10,676 nucleotides of DNA, from contig JAIOPF010000068.1 of NCBI GenBank assembly GCA_021414045.1, forward strand, positions 1-10,676, read 5' to 3'. The translations under genes were made by a program, and so were the position numbers. Each line of letters begins with the position of its first letter. Within the stretch, counting starts at the first letter, position 1. Below are positions 5,709-10,676 of this stretch, one piece after another. The stretch comes from Deltaproteobacteria bacterium (lineage in GTDB: Bacteria > UBA10199 > DSSB01). Under the pieces are notes generated by a model, which made no database searches, was not told the origin of the DNA, and saw nothing but the letters and a program-made list of their open reading frames with translations.

Positions 5709-7112
5709 ATGCGTCTCGTTCCCTACAAATTATTCGGCCTGGCTCTACTGGGGGCTCTCGGCTTTTCCACCCAGGCTTGGGCGGGACCGACGGATTATTG
5801 GCGGGAATACGAGGGACGCAAAGCCTACCAAAGCAAAAACTATCCCGAGGCCCAGAAAAATTTCGAAAACAACCTCAAGGCCGACGCGGATCCCCAGGAT
5901 TTTTATAATTTAGGGGCCGTGCAATACCGGACGGGATCCTTCGATAAGGCGAAAGACAGCTTTCAGGCCTCGACTCAAACCCAAGACCTGACCCTCAAAG
6001 AGCAGTCGCTCTACAATCTCGGCAACGTCCAATATCGGTTGGGCAAGTTGCCGGAGTCCATTCAAGCCTACGAGCAGGCCCTTAAAATCAATCCCAACGA
6101 CGCCGAGGCTCAACTCAATCTCGCCTTCGTCAAAAGAGAGCTGCAAAAACAGCAGGAAGCCCAAAAGCAGCAAGACCAACAACAGAATCAGCAACAGCAA
6201 CAAGACCAGAAGAACCAACAACAGGACCAACAAAAACAAGATTCTCAAGGCCAGCAGAACGCCCAAAAACAGGATTCCCAAGGGCAAGACCAAAAACAAA
6301 AATCCGACCAACAGCAAAGCCAGGGGCAAGATCCGCAAAAGCAACAGCAGCAGGGGCAGGGACAAAAAGACCAGCAAGACCAGCAGAAGCAGGGTCAAGC
6401 CGGCCAGGAACCGCAAAAACAGCCCGACGAAAAGCAGGCTCAGAATCAAGACCCGCAGAAGCAGGAACAGCAGGGACAGAGCGGTCAAAAGCCGGACGAA
6501 AATAAACAGCAAGACCAAGGCCAACAAGGAAAACAAGATTCCCAAAAGCAAGATCAGGCCGACGGCAAGCAACAGCCAAAGCCCCAAGGTTCCGAGGGCC
6601 AACAAAAGCAGGATCAGGCGCAATCGGGCAAAGAAGGTTCCCAAGACCCGCAAAAATCCGGGCAAGACCAAGGTAAGGAACAAAATTCCGGCAAAACTCC
6701 GCAGTCTCCACAGGCTTCCCAGGGCCAAGGCGAACAGGGAGATCAAAAGGAAAAGAAAGACGGAGAGGGCGGTTCCGAGGGACAGCAACAGCAGGCCCAA
6801 AAGGATCAACAGGGCGATCAAAAGAATTCCCAGGGCCAGCCGCAGGATTCCGGCGACGCCGGGCAGCAAGATAAATCCGATGGGGGCGAGGGACAGAAGA
6901 AACCGAATTTAGAAGGGAAGTTGGAAGCTTCGGGAGAGACTCCGAAAGAAAGTTCCGGCGGAAAACAAGGAAAAGTGAAGGCCAAACCCGGCCCAGGCGA
7001 ACAAGAGGCGGGACGTTGGCTAGAAATGATCGAGGACCACAGCGAAGCGATCAGACAAAAGCAAATCCGCGAGGCCATGGGTCACTCGCGAACGCCAACG
7101 AATGATTGGTAG
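5709..7112 (+). CDS. batC: BatC-like periplasmic TPR protein with very long Gln-rich region
   Basis: A 467-residue secreted protein. A signal peptide (1-25, cleavage likely after AWA) is followed by about three TPR units (about 30-143), including 'QSLYNLGNVQYRLGKLPESI' and 'EAQLNLAFVKRELQKQ'. Residues 145 to ~430 are almost entirely Q, K, D, G, S, N, E and P. The last ~37 residues regain complexity ('AGRWLEMIEDHSEAIRQKQI') and end in NDW, resembling the 'KDW' end seen in BatC proteins. TPRs suggest protein binding, probably to BatA/BatB/BatD at the periplasmic face. From memory BatC proteins are shorter (~200-300 residues), so the disordered region is unusually extended. Glutamine codons mix CAA and CAG, which argues against a recent microsatellite expansion. 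No strong ribosome binding site is seen; coupling to batB (3-base gap) is likely. Confidence 0.82.
   Translation: MRLVPYKLFGLALLGALGFSTQAWAGPTDYWREYEGRKAYQSKNYPEAQKNFENNLKADADPQDFYNLGAVQYRTGSFDKAKDSFQASTQTQDLTLKEQSLYNLGNVQYRLGKLPESIQAYEQALKINPNDAEAQLNLAFVKRELQKQQEAQKQQDQQQNQQQQQDQKNQQQDQQKQDSQGQQNAQKQDSQGQDQKQKSDQQQSQGQDPQKQQQQGQGQKDQQDQQKQGQAGQEPQKQPDEKQAQNQDPQKQEQQGQSGQKPDENKQQDQGQQGKQDSQKQDQADGKQQPKPQGSEGQQKQDQAQSGKEGSQDPQKSGQDQGKEQNSGKTPQSPQASQGQGEQGDQKEKKDGEGGSEGQQQQAQKDQQGDQKNSQGQPQDSGDAGQQDKSDGGEGQKKPNLEGKLEASGETPKESSGGKQGKVKAKPGPGEQEAGRWLEMIEDHSEAIRQKQIREAMGHSRTPTNDW
6141..6999 (+). repeat. Degenerate Gln/Lys/Asp-rich repeat region inside batC
   Basis: About 285 codons of low complexity with imperfect recurring words such as KQDSQGQ (first at 6234-6254 and again about 30 bases on), QDPQKQ and GQQKQDQ. 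The unit length drifts and synonymous codons vary, so it is an old, selected low-complexity segment rather than an exact tandem array. It creates long Leu-rich open frames on the opposite strand that should not be called as genes. Confidence 0.75.
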
Positions 7113-7143
7113 GAGACGAAGTTTCGGATATAGGGTTTCAGCG

Positions 7144-9039
7144 ATGCGCCGCAAAGTTTTTTCATTAATATTCCTTTTTTTCGCGACCTTTGGTTTCGGC
7201 CCGCGCTTGGCCCTGGCCGAGGAGCCCACCGTCCATGTCGAGGTCGATAGCGATACCGTGTCCATGGACGAGACCTTGACCATGACCGTCGAGATTCACG
7301 GGGGTAGCGCGATGACCACGCCGGATATTCCTCCCTTGGGAAATTTCGACGTGGTGGGTCGTTCGACGTCCAATGCGGTCGAGATCATCAACGGCGAAAT
7401 GAGCGTCAGCAAGACCTTCACTTACGTGTTGGCACCGCGGCGGGTCGGAAGCTTCAATATCGGTCCCGTGAAAGTTCATATCGAGGGACAGGAATATTCG
7501 GCAGCGCCTGTCCATGTCACCGTCACCGGCGACAATGGCGGCGGGGGCGGGCAGGGGGGCCAGACCTATACGACCCAGCCTCCGGGTTTTCCCACGATGC
7601 CCACCATGCCTTCCTTTCCGCAGATGCCGGGATTTCCGCCCTTTCCGAATTCTGGACAGCCCCAAAGACAACCGCCTCCCAGCGCCGATGATAAGCGTTA
7701 CAGCGAAACCTTCGTCACCGCCGAAACCGACAAAAAAGAGGCCTATGTCGGACAGCAATTAATCTTTACCTTCCGCCTTTATACGGCCGTCAGCATTTCG
7801 GGGGCTCAGCTCAGCCTGCCGGACTTCAAGGACTTCTTCACGGAAGAGTTGGTCAAAGAACGCAAGTACGAGACGGAACTCAATGGGCGGCGCTACGGCG
7901 TCAATGAATGGCGTTTCGCGATTTTCCCCACCAAGGCCGGCACCCTCCAAACCGGAGATACCACGGTCAAGGGAAGCGTTCCCGTGCGCATGCAAAACGG
8001 CCCCTTTGACGATCCCTTCTTTCAGGGATTCGCGGTCAGTACCCGGCCCCGAACTTTCTCGGCGCCCACCATCGAGATTCAGGTGAAGGACTTGCCGCCG
8101 GCTCCCAAGGATTTCACCGGCCTGGTCGGGACCTTCGCGATGTCCAGCACCCTGAGCAAGGACTCGCTCAATTTGGGCGAGACCACGAATCTCAAGATCG
8201 AAATTTCGGGCAAGGGTAACATTCGCGAGGCCAACCTTCCCGAGCTGCAAAACCTGGATTACTTCAAAATTTATCCCTCGAAGCCCGAAGTGAAACTCGA
8301 CAAGAGTCTCCAGGGCCTCGCTGGCAAAAAAACCTTCGAATACGCCCTCGTCGCCGACAGGCCGGGCACCACCAATATCCCGACCCAAGAATTCAGTTAT
8401 TTCAATCCGGAATCCGGAGCCTACGAAAAACTCAGCACAGCCGCCCTGATGGTCCATATCTTGGGGAGTTCCTCCGGAGAAAAACTCGTGACGGCGGGAT
8501 TGGACGACTCCCAAAGTCCCGTCAGCGAAAAATCGGGAGCCACCTTCGACCTGCGCCCGATCAAGCCGGCGGGCGAGATCCTTTATACTCAGGCCTTGCG
8601 CCCCTGGGAAAATACCTCCGCCTGGGCGGCGCTGTTGGGCGCTCCTCTGGGCTTCCTGGGCTTGATCGGTTTCGGCCGCTACCAGGCTAGGTCCATCGCC
8701 CACGCCGATGACCGAAAACGCAGCCGCGCCTTCAAGCGGGCGAAGGGGGCCTTGCAAGGCCTGGGCGGTTCGAAGACGGATTTTTCCAAGATGAGCCAGG
8801 CCTTGAAAGAATATATCAGCGACCGATTCCTGGTGAAAGGCACGGCCCTGACGCCCGGAGAAATCGAAGAGCTGCTCCGATCCAAGGGCGTTCCCATCGA
8901 GGTTTATCGCCGCATGGTTTATTTCATGGACCAACTCGATATGTGGCAATACGGCGGCATGGCGGATAAAATTCCCAGCGACAAATTGCTTAAGCTGGAG
9001 GCCATGGACCTGCTCCGGGAAATTGAAAAGGTGACCTAA
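7144..9039 (+). CDS. batD: BatD, periplasmic/membrane aerotolerance protein
   Basis: Large BatD-family protein, 631 residues from the chosen start. A signal peptide (1-25, cleavage after ALA) precedes several beta-sandwich repeats: 'VHVEVDSDTVSMDETLTMTV' opens the first, 'KKEAYVGQQLIFTFRLYT' the second and 'SKDSLNLGETTNLKIEISGK' the third. A Gly-rich then Met/Pro/Phe-rich linker (about 130-180) separates the first two. One transmembrane helix (about 494-514) leads to a ~115-residue cytoplasmic tail with 'ALKEYISDRF' and 'LDMWQYGG'. The frame is open to an ATG at 7102, which would overlap batC by 11 bases. The ATG at 7144 is preferred because it puts MRRK directly before the hydrophobic core and has AGGG 9 bases upstream. 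Three bases precede batE. The role is probably envelope scaffolding with BatA/BatB; the molecular function is unknown. Confidence 0.87.
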   Translation: MRRKVFSLIFLFFATFGFGPRLALAEEPTVHVEVDSDTVSMDETLTMTVEIHGGSAMTTPDIPPLGNFDVVGRSTSNAVEIINGEMSVSKTFTYVLAPRRVGSFNIGPVKVHIEGQEYSAAPVHVTVTGDNGGGGGQGGQTYTTQPPGFPTMPTMPSFPQMPGFPPFPNSGQPQRQPPPSADDKRYSETFVTAETDKKEAYVGQQLIFTFRLYTAVSISGAQLSLPDFKDFFTEELVKERKYETELNGRRYGVNEWRFAIFPTKAGTLQTGDTTVKGSVPVRMQNGPFDDPFFQGFAVSTRPRTFSAPTIEIQVKDLPPAPKDFTGLVGTFAMSSTLSKDSLNLGETTNLKIEISGKGNIREANLPELQNLDYFKIYPSKPEVKLDKSLQGLAGKKTFEYALVADRPGTTNIPTQEFSYFNPESGAYEKLSTAALMVHILGSSSGEKLVTAGLDDSQSPVSEKSGATFDLRPIKPAGEILYTQALRPWENTSAWAALLGAPLGFLGLIGFGRYQARSIAHADDRKRSRAFKRAKGALQGLGGSKTDFSKMSQALKEYISDRFLVKGTALTPGEIEELLRSKGVPIEVYRRMVYFMDQLDMWQYGGMADKIPSDKLLKLEAMDLLREIEKVT

Positions 9040-9042
9040 GCG

Positions 9043-9810
9043 ATGACGGCAACGGTAAAGAAAAATATTTTCAGGATTTTCTCGCTGCTGATTTGGCTGG
9101 CGCCAGGTCTGGCCCCAGCCGTGACCCCCTCCGAACTGTCCAACCAGGCTCAAGCCGATTATCAAGCCGGACGTTTTGCGGAGGCCATCAAGAACTGGCA
9201 AGAGTTGAGCGAGATGGGTTTCCTCAATGGCGACCTCTATTACAACATCGGAAGCGCCTATTGGCGCATGGGCAAAGTCGGTCAGGCCAGGCGCCAGTTT
9301 CTCATCGCCCGGAATTGGTCCCCGCGAGACCCGGAGATTCGGCAAAATCTGGCCTTCATCGAATCCAAAGTCGAAAAGCCGCGTCCCCTCGAGGGCCCCC
9401 GCGCCGTGCTGGCGAAGATTCCTTTCTACCGTTTTTCCCTGAACGCCTCCGAGAGCCTCGTCTGCAGCGCCATTTCCAGCGTCGTCTTGTTCGGCTTCTT
9501 GGCCTTGTTTCGCTGGAAACGAAAGCCCGCCTATGCCTTGTTGTCCGGACTGGCCGCGCTACTCCTCCTTTTTGGCTTAGGCCAGATCGGCGGAAGCGGA
9601 ACGATTTCGGTTTCGGGCCAGCCCGCCATCGTCTTGAGCCCCAAGTTGCCCTTGCGAGAGGGGCCACTTCCGGAGGCCGCGACCCAAGAAGAGCTCAATG
9701 AAGGTTCCCTGGTCAGCCTGAAAAAATCCCAAGGCGATTTTGCGCTTGTCAAAAGCGCTTCCGGTAAGGAAGGTTGGGTCGATAAGGCAAGCCTTGGGGA
9801 AATTCCATGA
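9043..9810 (+). CDS. batE: BatE, TPR and SH3-like membrane protein
   Basis: A 255-residue protein with the BatE layout. A signal peptide or N-terminal anchor (1-26, APA before VT) is followed by TPR units (about 30-105: 'ADYQAGRFAEAIKNWQEL', 'DLYYNIGSAYWRMGKVGQAR', 'DPEIRQNLAFIES'). Two adjacent membrane helices (about 139-158 and 163-184) are separated by the basic loop RWKRK. A C-terminal bacterial SH3-like segment (about 190-255) includes 'LPLREGP', 'EGSLVSL' and 'GKEGWVDKASL'. Between the N-terminal TPRs and C-terminal SH3 it probably bridges periplasmic partners. AAAAGG lies 11 bases before the ATG and 3 bases separate it from batD. Its last bases overlap the next gene as ATGA. Confidence 0.87.
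   Translation: MTATVKKNIFRIFSLLIWLAPGLAPAVTPSELSNQAQADYQAGRFAEAIKNWQELSEMGFLNGDLYYNIGSAYWRMGKVGQARRQFLIARNWSPRDPEIRQNLAFIESKVEKPRPLEGPRAVLAKIPFYRFSLNASESLVCSAISSVVLFGFLALFRWKRKPAYALLSGLAALLLLFGLGQIGGSGTISVSGQPAIVLSPKLPLREGPLPEAATQEELNEGSLVSLKKSQGDFALVKSASGKEGWVDKASLGEIP
9796..9800 (+). promoter_or_regulatory. Ribosome binding site of the alpha/beta hydrolase gene
   Basis: GGGGA inside the end of batE lies 6 bases before the ATG at 9807, which overlaps the batE stop as ATGA. It supports this start and translational coupling. Confidence 0.55.
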
Positions 9811-10652
9811 AGGTCGAAGGACCCACACACCATTTTTTTAAAACCCGCGACGGGCAAGAGCTCTATTTTCAGAAATATCTCCCTGAAAAACCGAAGGGCA
9901 TCTTGATCGTCGTGCATGGCCTGGCCGAACATTCCGGACGTTACCAATATTTGGTCGATTACTTCGCGAAAAGGGGTTGGGCGCTTTATCTCATGGACCA
10001 ACGTGGTCACGGTCGCAGTCCCGGTCCTCGCTGGTACGCCCCCCATTTCGAAGACCTGGTCGATGATCTTGAGGCCTTCGTCGAAGAAGTTCGCCGGCTC
10101 GAGCCCAAGTTGCCGCATTTCCTCATCGCGCATTCTTTCGGAGGCCAGGTCACGGTCAATTTCCTTGCCCGGCAACCCAAGGGCTTGTCCGGCGTGATCC
10201 TCTCGGCGCCGAATCTCAAGATCGCCATGCCGGTTTCGGCTTTGAAGAAAGTGTTCGGGCATTTGGCCTCGCGATTTTTGCCCAGTTTCTTGATCCCCAA
10301 CGATCTCGATGCCACTTGGATATCCCATGACCCCGAGGTGGTCCGTGCCTACGAAAAAGATCCTTTGGTCGGACACCAAATCAGTTTGAAACTGGGAATC
10401 GCTATCTTGGCGAACGTCGAAAAGGTGATGGGTTTGGCTCCGAAAATCAATCTCCCTATCCTGCTCTTGCACGGCGAGGCGGACAAGATCACCTCGATCG
10501 AGGGAACGCGCCGATTTTTCGAGAAAGTGGCTTCGAAAGACAAGCAGCTCAAGACCTACCCCGGTTTTTATCACGAAATATTCAACGAGGTCGAAAGGGC
10601 AGAGGTCTTCGCCGACGTCGACCATTGGCTCGAAAAGAGGTTGCCCAAGTGA
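9807..10652 (+). CDS. Alpha/beta hydrolase, lysophospholipase / monoglyceride lipase-like
   Basis: A 281-residue serine hydrolase of the Hydrolase_4 (PldB/MGL-like) family, expected to cleave ester bonds of lysophospholipids or monoacylglycerols in the cytoplasm; no signal peptide is seen. The oxyanion region is 'VVHGLAEHSGRY' and the strand-turn 'MDQRGHGRSPGPRW' is a hallmark of the family. The nucleophile elbow is AHSFGGQ with Ser110, so the first small residue is Ala rather than Gly, as in some lipases. The acid is probably D226 in 'LHGEADKIT' and the base H256 in 'YPGFYHEIFNE', at the usual spacing. The ATG overlaps the batE stop by 4 bases, with GGGGA 6 bases upstream. It is not a standard Bat component. 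Its coupling suggests membrane-lipid turnover linked to envelope maintenance, or a housekeeping gene caught in the operon. The true substrate cannot be read from sequence. Confidence 0.88.
   Translation: MKVEGPTHHFFKTRDGQELYFQKYLPEKPKGILIVVHGLAEHSGRYQYLVDYFAKRGWALYLMDQRGHGRSPGPRWYAPHFEDLVDDLEAFVEEVRRLEPKLPHFLIAHSFGGQVTVNFLARQPKGLSGVILSAPNLKIAMPVSALKKVFGHLASRFLPSFLIPNDLDATWISHDPEVVRAYEKDPLVGHQISLKLGIAILANVEKVMGLAPKINLPILLLHGEADKITSIEGTRRFFEKVASKDKQLKTYPGFYHEIFNEVERAEVFADVDHWLEKRLPK
10635..10640 (+). promoter_or_regulatory. Ribosome binding site for the gene running off the right edge
   Basis: AAGAGG lies 8 bases before GTG 10649, which overlaps the hydrolase stop as GTGA. It is the main evidence that another gene starts here. 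Confidence 0.5.
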
Positions 10653-10676
10653 ATCCCGAAAAGCGCCAAAGGCTGA
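10649..10676 (+). CDS. Start of a further operon gene (cut by the right edge)
   Basis: Only nine codons are visible (MNPEKRQRL), beginning at a GTG that overlaps the hydrolase stop by 4 bases and follows a good AAGAGG ribosome binding site. The frame is open to the edge. Too little sequence exists for any functional call. The operon seems to continue, since no terminator hairpin is seen. Confidence 0.45.

Noticed and set aside
5910..6869. Long minus-strand open frame rich in Leu, Ile and Val, resembling a membrane protein
   Set aside because: It is the reverse complement of the Gln/Lys codons in batC (CAG/CAA read as CTG/TTG). No ribosome binding site or domain logic; batC in the forward frame has a signal peptide and TPRs. 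The same applies to the frame at 6130-6711.
7102..7143. Upstream ATG start for batD at 7102
   Set aside because: It adds 14 residues (MIGRRRSFGYRVSA) before a standard signal peptide and lacks a ribosome binding site; ATG 7144 is better placed, though 7102 cannot be excluded.
7759..9345. Minus-strand 528-codon open frame opposite batD/batE
   Set aside because: Shadow frame produced by GC-rich codon bias; its translation has no recognisable domain and it spans two well-supported plus-strand genes.

Overview
The window is about 10.7 kb of gene-dense bacterial DNA with a GC content in the high fifties (judged by eye). It encodes a near-complete Bat (aerotolerance / MoxR-VWA) operon on the plus strand. 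Signal peptides, periplasmic TPR proteins and the full BatA-BatE set point to a diderm (Gram-negative-type) bacterium. Codon and operon style would fit a deltaproteobacterial or similar environmental lineage, but no marker gene allows a firm assignment.

Layout. Positions 1-403 hold the 5' part of an unrecognised minus-strand gene that runs off the left edge. An 86-base divergent gap (404-489) carries back-to-back promoter-like elements. The plus strand then runs without a gap of any size: dnaJ (490-1602), moxR AAA+ ATPase (1614-2468), DUF58/VWA protein (core 2312-3112), DUF4381-type membrane protein (3113-3688), batA (3689-4684), batB (4686-5705), batC-like TPR plus Gln-rich protein (5709-7112), batD (7144-9039), batE (9043-9810), an alpha/beta hydrolase of the lysophospholipase/monoglyceride-lipase type (9807-10652), and the first codons of another gene (10649 onward). 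From DUF4381 onward most genes abut (TAAATG), lie within 1-3 bases, or overlap by 4 bases (ATGA, GTGA), so they are almost certainly one transcription unit. The batC-batD gap is 31 bases if the preferred batD start is used.

How the genes work together. In this family MoxR is a cytoplasmic AAA+ ATPase thought to remodel or activate partners carrying VWA domains. DUF58, BatA and BatB supply such VWA/MIDAS domains. BatA, BatB, BatD, BatE and DUF4381 are membrane-anchored, and BatC, BatD and BatE reach into the periplasm, suggesting a chaperone-like envelope complex. A DnaJ co-chaperone at the head of the cluster fits a proteostasis theme. The exact biochemical role of Bat systems is unresolved.

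The main anomaly is in moxR. The usual N-terminal ~35 residues are missing, with homology starting abruptly 11 bases after dnaJ. The C-terminal ~70 residues are also missing, because the sequence jumps at about 2307-2316 from the MoxR 'GASPRAS' motif straight into the DUF58 'GEY.SAFRGRG' motif in another frame. The likely causes are two deletions in the genome or two assembly collapses. No insertion sequence, CRISPR array, tRNA, rRNA or convincing terminator was seen.
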